Of a DNA stretch of 64,000 nucleotides, positions 16,669 to 25,172 are shown piece by piece. The DNA is taken from positions 124,001-188,000 of the forward strand of contig DIGE01000014.1 in the NCBI GenBank assembly GCA_002419465.1, written 5' to 3'. The notes under the pieces are model-generated. The model saw only the letters and a program-made list of their open reading frames with translations, had not been told where the DNA came from and did not search any database. The position numbers and the translations under genes were made by a program. The DNA is from Geobacter sp. UBA5730 (GTDB lineage Bacteria; Desulfobacterota; Desulfuromonadia; Geobacterales; Pseudopelobacteraceae). Every line of letters starts with the position of its first letter. Within the stretch, counting starts at the first letter, position 1.

Positions 16669-18104
16669 GGCTGCACCCCCAACAGGGCGGCGCCGTCGCG
16701 TAACAAGCCGATCACAAAGGCCGGCGGCCAGATTCCCAGCAACAGGATCAGGAACAATGCCACCAACGGCGGCCCTACGGTGAGCAGGCTGTCCCGGTAC
16801 TCGGTCGGCTCGACATCGTCGGGAGGCGCACCCATCACCATCGGCAGCACCGTCAGAGCCATGCCGATGAAAACGATTACCAGAAACAGCAGAAACAGGC
16901 CGGCCACCAGATAGCGACCTTCGATAAAGGCGCTGCTGACAATGGTGTATTCGCTGACAAAAGGCGAAAAGGGCGGTGAGCCGGTGATGGCGATGAACCC
17001 GGCCATGAAGAGACCGCCGGTCCAGGGCAGACGTGTCAGCACCCCTTTGACCACCTCGGTTGTTTTACTGCCGTAGGAACGATGAATATTGCCGGAGGTC
17101 AGAAACAGGACCCCTTTGGTCAGACCGTTGTTGAGCAGATGAAACAGGGCGCCAAACAGGGCGCCTTTGCCCAGACCGAGCCCGATGGCCAGAATCCCCA
17201 CATGCTCCACACTGGAGTAGGCCAGCATCCGTTTAAAATCGGCCTGCCGGGCCATAAAAACCGCTGCGAAGGCCATGGATACCAACCCCATCCCCACCAG
17301 CACCTGCTGAAAGAAGAGCAGTTCTGCGCTGCCGGAGGCGAGACAGATCTGGTAGACCCGCAAAATCGCCAGAAAGGCGCAGTTAACCAGGCCTCCCGCC
17401 AGCATGGCACCCACCATGCCGGGTGCCTCGCCATAGGCGTCCGGCTTCCAGGTATGCAACGGCGCCAATCCCATCTTTGAACCGTAGCCCACCAGCAGGA
17501 AGATCACCGCCGCATGCAGCCAGCCCGGATTCAGCTCCCTGGCAGTGCCAAGCAGACCGCTCAACAACAACGTGGCGTCTTTCTGGGCGACATAGGTTGA
17601 ATAGGCCAGAAAGAGCAACCCCAACAAGGCCAAGGCGATACCGACAGAGCAGATCAACAGGTATTTCCAGGTTGCCTCAATGGAACGGGCATTTTTGTTG
17701 AAATAAATCAGCGGGGCCATTGAGACACTGGTGGCCTCAACCGCTACCCACATCAGCCCCAGATGCTGCGAAATGGTCACCAGGCCCATGGCAGCCAGAC
17801 AAATCAGCAGTCCGATGCAGAGTACCCGGTTGGAACGCTCCTGACGGTACCGCAGATAGCCAACGCCATAATAGGCGCAAACCGTGAACAGGATACTGAC
17901 ACAGAGCAGCACGATCTTGCCCAGGGGATCAAGCCAGAACCAGCCACCGGCGGAGGGTGCGGAAGGGGCCATGATCAGGCAGGCCGACAGGGCCAGGTAG
18001 ATGGTGGCGACAACCGGCAGCACAACGGGACGCAGCCGGTTATCCGGCACCAGGCCAGCCACCAGCGCTCCTGTCAGCGGCACAAGTACCAGTGCATACA
18101 ACAT
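16665..18104 (-). CDS. Ehr complex antiporter-like membrane subunit (HyfF/NuoN-like)
   Basis: The 479-residue polytopic protein is of the Mrp antiporter / NuoL-M-N family (proton_antipo_M), with about 13-14 transmembrane helices. Conserved charged residues appear in AVEATSVSMAPLIYF, GYGSKMGLAPLHTWKPDAY and DFKRMLAYSSVEHVG. It should carry out proton or sodium translocation coupled to electron flow in the peripheral arm. It begins five bases after the HyfE-like gene and overlaps the large subunit gene. Confidence 0.9.
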   Translation of the reverse strand: MLYALVLVPLTGALVAGLVPDNRLRPVVLPVVATIYLALSACLIMAPSAPSAGGWFWLDPLGKIVLLCVSILFTVCAYYGVGYLRYRQERSNRVLCIGLLICLAAMGLVTISQHLGLMWVAVEATSVSMAPLIYFNKNARSIEATWKYLLICSVGIALALLGLLFLAYSTYVAQKDATLLLSGLLGTARELNPGWLHAAVIFLLVGYGSKMGLAPLHTWKPDAYGEAPGMVGAMLAGGLVNCAFLAILRVYQICLASGSAELLFFQQVLVGMGLVSMAFAAVFMARQADFKRMLAYSSVEHVGILAIGLGLGKGALFGALFHLLNNGLTKGVLFLTSGNIHRSYGSKTTEVVKGVLTRLPWTGGLFMAGFIAITGSPPFSPFVSEYTIVSSAFIEGRYLVAGLFLLFLVIVFIGMALTVLPMVMGAPPDDVEPTEYRDSLLTVGPPLVALFLILLLGIWPPAFVIGLLRDGAALLGVQP

Positions 18105-18108
18105 GCGG

Positions 18109-18750
18109 TTACTCCTCCTTGAGGGCCCGCAGGCGGGATGTGTCGATGGATGAAAACTCCTGGCTGATCTGGTTGATCACAATCCCCATCACAAAGATAC
18201 CGACCAGCAGGTCAAGCAGCGCACCGGCCTCCACCATGAACGGCATCGCCTCGGTCAACAGCAGACCGAAGATGAAAATACCGTTTTCCAGCACCAGATA
18301 GCCGATCACCTGTGAGATCGCCTTTTTGCGGGTGGTCAGGATCAGGAACCCGGCCAGCAGGGTGGCAATGGAGGCCGGAACAAACAACAGCTCTTTATGT
18401 TCAGGCGCCAAAGGCAGCTTTTCAGCAAACACAAAGGCCAGAGCGGTAAAGATCGCACCCAGAAAGAGGGTCGGCACATAACCGATGAATGGCTCCACCT
18501 CACGGCGGATATGGGCTTTGCGGACCGCATCGCTGATCAGATACGGGATCAGCACTCCCTTGATCAGGATGATACCGACGGTAATGGCAGCCAGGTGCCC
18601 CGAGAAGGGATGAATCAGACCGGGCAGAATACCAAGAATGGCCCCCTGGACGGCAACCGCCCGGATGGAAAAGAGTAGTCGGCTGGAACCAAGCATGACC
18701 AGATTTATCAGCATCACCAACACCAGCAACTGATCAGCAAAGGAGTTCAT
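18109..18750 (-). CDS. Ehr complex membrane subunit (HyfE-like)
   Basis: The 213-residue hydrophobic protein has about six transmembrane helices and the HyfE pattern of paired hydrophobic stretches, with an Arg/Lys-rich loop (RKAHIRREVEPFIGY) in the middle. HyfE contains a NuoK-like half. It lies three bases after the HyfC-like gene and five before HyfF. It is a structural and ion-path subunit of the membrane arm. Confidence 0.85.
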   Translation of the reverse strand: MNSFADQLLVLVMLINLVMLGSSRLLFSIRAVAVQGAILGILPGLIHPFSGHLAAITVGIILIKGVLIPYLISDAVRKAHIRREVEPFIGYVPTLFLGAIFTALAFVFAEKLPLAPEHKELLFVPASIATLLAGFLILTTRKKAISQVIGYLVLENGIFIFGLLLTEAMPFMVEAGALLDLLVGIFVMGIVINQISQEFSSIDTSRLRALKEE

Positions 18751-18753
18751 GGA

Positions 18754-19662
18754 TTACCTCAGGACCAACAGCATGGCAAAGGCTGAGAGGATCGTAGCCC
18801 CCACCAGCAGTTGCGGGATACGCACCATACGAAGACGGGCCATCACCGATTCGACCACGCCGATCAGCACCGACAGCACCAGCATGGCTACGACAAAGAC
18901 CAGCCAGTCTCCATAGGAATTTCCCGTGGTGACCGGCAGGGCGATATTGATGAAGATCGCTCCCAGCACCAACAGCTTCAGAGCAGCACCATAGAGGATC
19001 ACGCCAAAGGCGGGGCCACTGTGGTCGAGCACCATCACCTCATGGATCATGGTCAGTTCCAGGTGGGTAGTGGGGTCGTCAAAGGGAATCCGGCAGTTTT
19101 CAGCCAGCAGCACGATAAACAAGGCCACCACCAGCAGCAACATGCTGGCACCGGCGGCCAGCCAGATGGCCGGGGTCGGATAGGTGAGCAGCGTGGAAAG
19201 CTGCAGTGATCTGCTCATCCTTGCCAGGGTGATCAGAGCGATAAACAGGGTCGGTTCGGTCAGACAGGAGAAGGTGACCTCACGGGCGGCACCCATGCCT
19301 TCAAAACTCGACCCGGTATCCAGGGCGGCAATTGCCGTAAAGAAGCGGGCCAGTCCAAACAGGTAGGCGAACAGAACCATGTCGCCCTGGAAGGAGATCG
19401 GTGCGTGATGACGCCCCAGCGGCACCAGCAAGGCAGCCACCAGGATTGCCGCCAGGGTTACCAGAGGGCCTGCCTTGAACACCCAGGTCGTGGTGGTGCT
19501 GAAGACCGATCCCTTACGCATCAGTTTGAGCAGATCATAATAGGGCTGGAAAAAGGGCGCCCCGACCCGCCCGGCAAAGGCTGCCTTGGTCTTGGTAATC
19601 ACACCCAGCAGCAAGGGAGGCAGCAGCAGGGCTATCAGACAATGGATGATGATATCAGTCAT
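18754..19662 (-). CDS. Ehr complex membrane subunit (HyfC/NuoH-like)
   Basis: The 302-residue protein with about eight transmembrane helices is of the NuoH/HycD family, which links the membrane arm to the redox subunits. The family motifs GRVGAPFFQPYYDLLKLM (near residue 30) and ENCRIPFDDPTTHLELTMIHE (near residue 190) are intact. The quinone-pocket-like charged residues of the second motif are kept even though the large subunit lacks [NiFe] ligands. It is the second gene of the operon. Confidence 0.92.
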   Translation of the reverse strand: MTDIIIHCLIALLLPPLLLGVITKTKAAFAGRVGAPFFQPYYDLLKLMRKGSVFSTTTTWVFKAGPLVTLAAILVAALLVPLGRHHAPISFQGDMVLFAYLFGLARFFTAIAALDTGSSFEGMGAAREVTFSCLTEPTLFIALITLARMSRSLQLSTLLTYPTPAIWLAAGASMLLLVVALFIVLLAENCRIPFDDPTTHLELTMIHEVMVLDHSGPAFGVILYGAALKLLVLGAIFINIALPVTTGNSYGDWLVFVVAMLVLSVLIGVVESVMARLRMVRIPQLLVGATILSAFAMLLVLR

Positions 19663-19702
19663 GCGGCGCCATCCTCGTTCGGCATCAGGGTCGACGTAAC
19701 CA

Positions 19703-21688
19703 TTAATGCGCCCAGATCATCAGCACAAACAGGGTTGCAAAGATGTACAGCACATAGATGTGCAGCTGACCGTGCTGTAGTCTTCGTATATAGGAAAAGC
19801 CCAGTCCAATCCAGCTAAAGATCGGCGTCAGCACCCGATCAAGCACCAGTTCGGTGGCAGCGTAGCAAAAGGTTGTGCCGACAGCGGGAAAAAACGTGGC
19901 GAGCGACGGCCGTCTCCGCAACGGCGCCACCAGGGCACCAAACAGATTCACCACCATCTCACTGAAAGAGCTGCCGGTGTACTGCATGCGGGGAGTGGGG
20001 GCCAGATAAGCGCAGCCCCAGGTAGGACCGGTGGACCGGGGGAGTTTGCTCAGGCGCAGCAGATATCCAGCAGCCAACGCCAACGCCAGTACTACCAGCA
20101 GACTGTTCATCACGGTCAGCGGCATAAACGGCACCTGTTGGCCCGTCCTGCTCACCAGATCACCCTCGATGCCGGCATACCAGGAGACCGCTGGCGCCGC
20201 CAGCTTCACCAACAAGAGCGGCGCCATACCGGTGGCCAGGCAACCGGCCGCCAGCACCAGCATCGGCCCGATCATCAGACCACCGGCCTCGTGGCTGTGC
20301 GCTGCGTCGGCAGTGCGGGGGGAACCGAGAAAAACAATCCCGTACAGCTTGACAAAGGTGATCACCGCCAGGCCGCCAACAAGCGCCAGGACTGGCGCGA
20401 CCAGGGCCGCCAGCGGCAGCGGCGCATGAATGCCGTCGTTAATGGCGCCGACATACAGGAACAACTCACCCACAAAACCGTTCAAAGGTGGCAAGCCACA
20501 GATGGCCAGTGAACCAATCAGAAAAAAGAGCGAGGTGGCCGGCATCCGCTTGGCCAGCCCCCCCATCCGGTCTATCTCCCGGCTGCCGGTGCCATGGATC
20601 AGCACGCCGCTCCCCAGAAAAAGCAGCGACTTGAACAGACCGTGGTTGATGATATGGATGAAGGCGCCAAACAGCCCGCAGGTCACCAGGATGGGTGAAG
20701 CGGTCTGCATGCCGACCAGGGCCAGTCCGATGCCGATGAAGATGATGCCGATGTTCTCAATACTGCTGCAGGCCAGCAGACGTTTGAGATCCCGCTGGCT
20801 GGCGGCCAGGGCGATACCGTTGACTGCCGACCATGCCCCCAGCACCAGCAGCAGCCAGCCCAGCCAGACCGGAATCTCCGTAAAAAATGAGATCGTACGC
20901 AGAATGCCATACACCCCCATCTTGAGCATCAGGCCGGACATCATGGCCGAGACATGGCTGGGGGCATTGGCGTGGGCGCCGGGCAGCCAGAAGTGCAGTG
21001 GCATCAGCCCGGCCTTGCCGCCAAAGCCGATCAGGGCGGCGACCATCATGATCGTCGCTGCGGGGAACGCCGCAGACAAGGCATGGGGGAGGGGGAACAG
21101 AAAGGAACCGGACGTGCTGCGCAGCAGTGAAAACAGTACAAACAGGGCCATGGTGCCGGTGTGGGTGGCCACCAGGTAGACCGTACCGGACCGCTGCACC
21201 TGGGCATCCTGCTGTTCAGTGGTCAACAGGAAGTAGGCCGAAACAGCCATCACCTCCCAGGCCATCAAAAACAGGACACCGTTACGGGCCAGCAGCACCA
21301 CTACCATTGCGGCAGCAAACAAGCCGACAAAGAAGGTCAGCTTCGCGGCCGTGTTTTTTTCTTTGGCAGGCCAGTAGGACAGCGAATAGATGGCAACGCA
21401 ACCGGTCACCAGGAAAAGCGGGATCAGAAAGAGGGTAGAGAGGTGGTCCACCGAGAACTCGGCAGGGCCAAACGGCAGCGGCCAATCAAGCTGATACACG
21501 GCTCCGGCCGTGCCGCCGAGCAGCTGAATAACCGCGTACGCTCCCAGCACTGACGCAAAAACCGCCACAAGGGCGGCGATCCATTGCGCCGCTACCGGCC
21601 GCTGTAGGAACAGGCCCGGCAGGCCGGACAAGGCAAGCAGCACCGCAGCAAACAACAAGCAGGCCATCGGTTCAGAGACTAGAGCCAC
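19703..21688 (-). CDS. Ehr complex antiporter-like subunit HyfB (NuoL-like), first gene of operon
   Basis: The 661-residue protein with about 16 transmembrane helices has antiporter motifs WEVMAVSAYFLLT, GFGGKAGLMPLHFWLPGAHANAPSHVSAMMSG and DLKRLLACSSIENIG. A long C-terminal segment (WGCAYLAPTPRMQYTGSSF, then RLQHGQLHIYVLYIF) is typical of HyfB. I place the start at GTG 21688, which has GAGGA six bases upstream. It is strongly similar along its length to the gene at 23166-25172 on the other strand. It leads the Ehr operon and faces a toxin-antitoxin operon across about 190 bases. Confidence 0.92.
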   Translation of the reverse strand: MALVSEPMACLLFAAVLLALSGLPGLFLQRPVAAQWIAALVAVFASVLGAYAVIQLLGGTAGAVYQLDWPLPFGPAEFSVDHLSTLFLIPLFLVTGCVAIYSLSYWPAKEKNTAAKLTFFVGLFAAAMVVVLLARNGVLFLMAWEVMAVSAYFLLTTEQQDAQVQRSGTVYLVATHTGTMALFVLFSLLRSTSGSFLFPLPHALSAAFPAATIMMVAALIGFGGKAGLMPLHFWLPGAHANAPSHVSAMMSGLMLKMGVYGILRTISFFTEIPVWLGWLLLVLGAWSAVNGIALAASQRDLKRLLACSSIENIGIIFIGIGLALVGMQTASPILVTCGLFGAFIHIINHGLFKSLLFLGSGVLIHGTGSREIDRMGGLAKRMPATSLFFLIGSLAICGLPPLNGFVGELFLYVGAINDGIHAPLPLAALVAPVLALVGGLAVITFVKLYGIVFLGSPRTADAAHSHEAGGLMIGPMLVLAAGCLATGMAPLLLVKLAAPAVSWYAGIEGDLVSRTGQQVPFMPLTVMNSLLVVLALALAAGYLLRLSKLPRSTGPTWGCAYLAPTPRMQYTGSSFSEMVVNLFGALVAPLRRRPSLATFFPAVGTTFCYAATELVLDRVLTPIFSWIGLGFSYIRRLQHGQLHIYVLYIFATLFVLMIWAH

Positions 21689-21780
21689 AGATTCCTCACA
21701 AAGATGAGGCCAAAGCAGGCGTTATAGCTCATGAACGCGAAACTTTGGTCGCGACAAACTCTTGTTGTGCTTTAAAAAAA

Positions 21781-21820
21781 TATAACACACAGTTAAAATA
21801 TATGTTATAAAAGATAACAC
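21781..21820. promoter_or_regulatory. AT-rich operator/promoter region of the toxin-antitoxin operon
   Basis: TATAACA (21781-21787) and TGTTATA (21803-21809) form an inverted repeat, and a third half-site GATAACAC follows at 21813-21820. The ~80-base stretch is far more AT-rich than its surroundings. Antitoxins with ribbon-helix-helix or AbrB domains bind such repeats to repress their own operon. It also lies upstream of the divergent Ehr operon, so shared control is possible. Confidence 0.5.
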
Positions 21821-21881
21821 GTCAATTAAATTATGCGATAGAGACGTGGATCGCATGAAGATCCCAGAGGAAAGGCTGCAT

Positions 21882-22118
21882 ATGCCTGCAACGCGACTCA
21901 ACATCACCTTGCCCACCCCGATCGTGGATGATATCAAGGCGCTTTTCGGACAGCGGGGACTAAGCCAGTTCCTGGAAGAAGCCGCGCGGGAAAAACTTGC
22001 AGAAGTAAAGAAGAAGGCTTACAAGGGGCTGATTGAAGGCTATCGCTCCACTGCCCAGGAGACCAAAGAGGTATTAAAAAAGTTTGAACCCGCGGTAACG
22101 GAGAAACGGGATGTTTAA
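21882..22118 (+). CDS. antitoxin (ribbon-helix-helix, MazE-like)
   Basis: The protein of about 78 residues starts MPATRLNITLPTPIVDDIKALF, a short beta strand and helix typical of ribbon-helix-helix antitoxins. A charged, probably flexible C-terminus follows, of the kind that wraps a MazF toxin. I chose ATG 21882 because of the strong GAGGAAAGG upstream; ATGs at 21846 and 21855 lack one. It overlaps the toxin gene by eight bases. It is expected to neutralise the toxin and bind the repeats at 21781-21820. Confidence 0.75.
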   Translation: MPATRLNITLPTPIVDDIKALFGQRGLSQFLEEAAREKLAEVKKKAYKGLIEGYRSTAQETKEVLKKFEPAVTEKRDV

Positions 22119-22476
22119 ACGGGGCGGCATCTATCCGGTCAGACTCCTCCAGGCCGATGGCACGGCACCGGAGATCTGCCCCTGCCTGGTGGTCAGCAAC
22201 AACATCAGCAACGAATTCTCGCCGGTGGTGACCATCATCCCGGTTAGTTACAAAGGATTGGAGAAGATCTACGATTTTGAGACCCTGCTACCGGCTGCCG
22301 GCAGTGGCCTGACCCACGATGCCAAGGTCAGCTCCCACATCCTGATTACGATTGACAAGACCAATGTAGTGGGAGAACGACTCGGGCTGCTCACCAAGGC
22401 CTTGATGACCCAGGTGGAAAAAGCGCTCTGCCTGCAACTCGGCCTTGACGAGATGCCAGGGCTCCCCAAAGGATAA
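22111..22476 (+). CDS. MazF/PemK-family toxin (endoribonuclease)
   Basis: The 121-residue protein has the MazF/PemK fold pattern: an N-terminal KRGGIYPVRL strand, the CPCLVVSNNISNEFSPVVTIIPVS core and SSHILITIDKTNVVGERLG near the C-terminus. The family cleaves mRNA at short motifs. It overlaps the antitoxin by eight bases and ends six bases before the EIIA-like gene, so the toxin-antitoxin promoter may also drive that gene. The cleavage target cannot be predicted. Confidence 0.85.
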   Translation: MFKRGGIYPVRLLQADGTAPEICPCLVVSNNISNEFSPVVTIIPVSYKGLEKIYDFETLLPAAGSGLTHDAKVSSHILITIDKTNVVGERLGLLTKALMTQVEKALCLQLGLDEMPGLPKG

Positions 22477-22482
22477 AACGCC

Positions 22483-23169
22483 ATGCTGCTTGAAATCGCC
22501 GACGCCGCCCAGGCCTTACAGGTTGACGAGAAAACCGTGCTGCGCTGGATCAGAAAAGATCAGCTGCCGACCGCAGTAATACAGGGTGAACACCGGATCA
22601 ACCCGGTTGACCTGCTGGAATGGGCCACCGAGCGAGGCATCAAGGTCAATCCGGCCCTTTACAAGATGCCCGGCCTGGACAATCAGCCCCTGCCCACCTT
22701 GAGCCAGGCACTGGAGGCAGGCGGCATCCATTGCAATGTCAGCGGCGACGACAAGGAATCGGTACTGCGTGCGGTGGTGGCACAGCTCAATCTCCCCCCC
22801 GAACTGGATCCCGACTTCATCCTGCAGGTGCTGCTGGCCCGGGAGGCCTTGGGAACCACCGCCGTAGGCGACGGTATCGCCATCCCCCATGTGCGCAACC
22901 CGATCCTGGTGCAGCTGCAGGTTCCCAAGGTATCCTTGAGCTACCTTGCAGAGCCGGTAGATTTCGGCGCCCTTGACAACAAGCCGGTGCAGATCCTGTT
23001 CACCATCATCACCCCCACCATCAAGATGCACCTGCACCTGCTCTCAAAACTGGCCTATTGCCTGCGGGACCCCCGCCTGCGTGAGATCCTGGGCAAGGAA
23101 TGTAATCCTGCCACCATCACCGCGGCCATTCAGGCCATCGAGCACGACATCGGAGGCCTTTCTCCATGA
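22483..23169 (+). CDS. HTH-EIIA protein (MerR-like DNA-binding domain plus PTS EIIA-Ntr-like domain)
   Basis: The 228-residue protein has an N-terminal excisionase/MerR-type helix-turn-helix (residues 1-52, VDEKTVLRWIRKDQLPT). A PTS type-2 EIIA domain (about 70-225) has phospho-acceptor His136 in GIAIPHVRNP, the active-site motif of PtsN/FruA. Such proteins receive phosphate from NPr and regulate other proteins by contact. The stop overlaps the start of the HyfB-like gene (ATGA), so expression of the two is locked together. No PTS permease is near, so a regulatory role on the antiporter or the Ehr complex is likely but inferred. Confidence 0.85.
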   Translation: MLLEIADAAQALQVDEKTVLRWIRKDQLPTAVIQGEHRINPVDLLEWATERGIKVNPALYKMPGLDNQPLPTLSQALEAGGIHCNVSGDDKESVLRAVVAQLNLPPELDPDFILQVLLAREALGTTAVGDGIAIPHVRNPILVQLQVPKVSLSYLAEPVDFGALDNKPVQILFTIITPTIKMHLHLLSKLAYCLRDPRLREILGKECNPATITAAIQAIEHDIGGLSP

Positions 23170-25172
23170 CCAGTACCGCAACGGCTACGCTCCCCACCCT
23201 CTTGATGCTCTCGGCAACACTGCTGACCGCCATCTCCGGCCTGCCGTTGCTTGTAAGAACTCTTCAGCCTGCCACGGCGCAACGGATCGCCACGGTCATA
23301 ACAACCCTGGCGGCAGGGGCCGGAACGGCTGGTGCTCTGGCGGTGCTGCTCGGGCGCAACGCCGGCATCTGGAACGTTGACTGGCCCCTCCCTTTCGGCC
23401 CTACGACGTTTGGCCTTGATCCACTGACCGCCCTGGTTGCTCTGCCGATCCTGATCATTTCCGCCTGCTGCAGCATCTATGCGCTCGATTACTGGCCCGC
23501 CGCTTCCAACCTCCGTACCGTCCGCAAACTGACCATCTTTTTCGGCCTAATGGTTGCGTCCATGCTGGGCGTGGTGATGGCCCGCTCCGCCGGACTGTTC
23601 CTGCTGGCCTGGGAAATCATGGCCCTGAGCGCCTACTTTATCCTGACCACCGACGACCATACCCCGGCCGTTCGTGATGCCGGCACGGTCTACATGATCT
23701 GCACCCACATCGGCACCCTGGCGTTGTTTGCCTTATTTGCCCTGCTGAAGGTTGACTCAGGCAGCTTTGTGTTTCCGATGCCAGGCAGCCTGTCAGCCGT
23801 CGGGCCGCTTGCCACGGCCTGCTTCCTGCTGATGCTGTTCGGCTTCGGGTTCAAGGCAGGGGTCATGCCGCTGCATATCTGGCTGCCGGCCGCCCACGCC
23901 AACGCCCCCAGCCATGTATCAGCCATCATGTCCGGGGTGATCCTCAAGATCGGCATCTACGGTCTGATCCGCTTCCTTTCGTTTTTTACCGGCATACCGC
24001 TCTGGTGGGGAATGCTGGTGCTGACCCTCGGCATGATCTCCGGCATCGTCGGGGTCATCTTTGCGCTGGGCCAGCATGACTTAAAGCGCCTGCTGGCCTA
24101 CCACAGCATTGAAAACATCGGCATTATCGTGATGGGGATCGGCACGGCGCTGATCGGTGCCGCCACCGGGTCGTCACTGCTGGTGCTGCTGGGGTTGGCG
24201 GGGGCGCTCCTGCACCTGATCAACCACGCCACCTTCAAAGCGTTGCTCTTCCTGGGGGCCGGGTCAATCATTCATGGCACCGGCACCCGCGAAATTGACC
24301 GGATGGGCGGGCTGCTGCGCAGACAACCCTGGACCAGCGCGGCCTTCCTGACCGGCGCCGTTGCCATTTGCGGACTACCGCCCTTAAACGGCTTTATCAG
24401 TGAATTGCTGATCTACCTGGGATTTTTCAACGGGGTGATTGGCCATGATGGCGCTGCCGCCATCGGCGCTGCCTTGGCGACACCGGCCCTGGCCTTGATC
24501 GGTGGACTGGCGGTGGCCTGCTTTGTCAAGGTCTTCGGTGTGGTATTTCTGGGGGAGCCGCGCACGCCTGAAGCGGCACGTGCCCACGAGGCGGGCTGGT
24601 TGATGCGCACATCGATGATAATCCTGGCAACCATCTGCGTGACCATCGGTATTGCGCCGGTCTTGATGGCGCCACTGCTGGATGCAGCCGTCAGCGCCTG
24701 GTTGCCGGGCACAAGCACGCTGCCCGCCCTGGCCAGCGTAGCACCCTTCACCTGGATAACCGTACTGGCTCTGAGCCTGATCAGCCTTCTGTTGCTGGGG
24801 GTGTTCTGGCTACGATCACGCCTGCTGAACGCTCCCCTGACCAACGCCGCCACCTGGGGTTGCGGCTATCTGGCGCCCACCAGCAGAATGCAATACAGCG
24901 CCTCATCATTTGCCGCGCTGCTGGTTGATTTCTTTTCCGGCCTGCTCCGCCCCGAACGCCATGCACCACTGGTACAAGGGCCTTTCCCGGCCAAGGCTCA
25001 CTTTGCGAGCCATGTGCCTGAAACCGTACTGGAGCACGTCTATCTGCCGCTGCTGGGATGGATCAACCTGAAGTTGTCTGTGCTGCGCAGGGTGCAGCAT
25101 GGACAACTGCACCTTTACATCCTCTATACGCTGATCACCCTGATCGTGCTGATCCTGATCAGCTTACCGTAA
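23166..25172 (+). CDS. second HyfB/NuoL-like antiporter subunit
   Basis: The 668-residue protein with about 16 transmembrane helices is closely similar in layout to the HyfB-like protein at 19703-21688. It has WEIMALSAYFILTTDDH, GFKAGVMPLHIWLPAAHANAPSHVSAIMSG, DLKRLLAYHSIENIG, WGCGYLAPTSRMQYSASSF and a C-terminal RRVQHGQLHLYILY. It is not accompanied by HyfC/E/F/G, so it may be an alternative subunit for the Ehr complex on the opposite strand or an EIIA-controlled antiporter. It is translationally coupled to the EIIA gene and converges on the DUF815 gene with a nine-base overlap. Confidence 0.9.
   Translation: MTSTATATLPTLLMLSATLLTAISGLPLLVRTLQPATAQRIATVITTLAAGAGTAGALAVLLGRNAGIWNVDWPLPFGPTTFGLDPLTALVALPILIISACCSIYALDYWPAASNLRTVRKLTIFFGLMVASMLGVVMARSAGLFLLAWEIMALSAYFILTTDDHTPAVRDAGTVYMICTHIGTLALFALFALLKVDSGSFVFPMPGSLSAVGPLATACFLLMLFGFGFKAGVMPLHIWLPAAHANAPSHVSAIMSGVILKIGIYGLIRFLSFFTGIPLWWGMLVLTLGMISGIVGVIFALGQHDLKRLLAYHSIENIGIIVMGIGTALIGAATGSSLLVLLGLAGALLHLINHATFKALLFLGAGSIIHGTGTREIDRMGGLLRRQPWTSAAFLTGAVAICGLPPLNGFISELLIYLGFFNGVIGHDGAAAIGAALATPALALIGGLAVACFVKVFGVVFLGEPRTPEAARAHEAGWLMRTSMIILATICVTIGIAPVLMAPLLDAAVSAWLPGTSTLPALASVAPFTWITVLALSLISLLLLGVFWLRSRLLNAPLTNAATWGCGYLAPTSRMQYSASSFAALLVDFFSGLLRPERHAPLVQGPFPAKAHFASHVPETVLEHVYLPLLGWINLKLSVLRRVQHGQLHLYILYTLITLIVLILISLP

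Noticed and set aside
16018..16914. A 298-codon plus-strand frame opposite the Ehr large and HyfF-like subunits
   Set aside because: It covers the junction of two overlapping real genes and has no ribosome site or domain.
15148..21688. Calling the six-gene complex a formate hydrogenlyase or hydrogenase 4
   Set aside because: The large subunit has none of the four [NiFe] cysteine ligands and no formate dehydrogenase gene is near.
21722..21937. A minus-strand frame of 71 codons across the toxin-antitoxin control region
   Set aside because: It overlaps the repeat region and the antitoxin start, has no ribosome site and shows no family pattern.
21721..22480. A genomic island or integration site marked by the toxin-antitoxin pair
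   Set aside because: I see no tRNA, direct repeats, integrase or transposase, and the GC content of the coding part matches its neighbours; only the control region is AT-rich.
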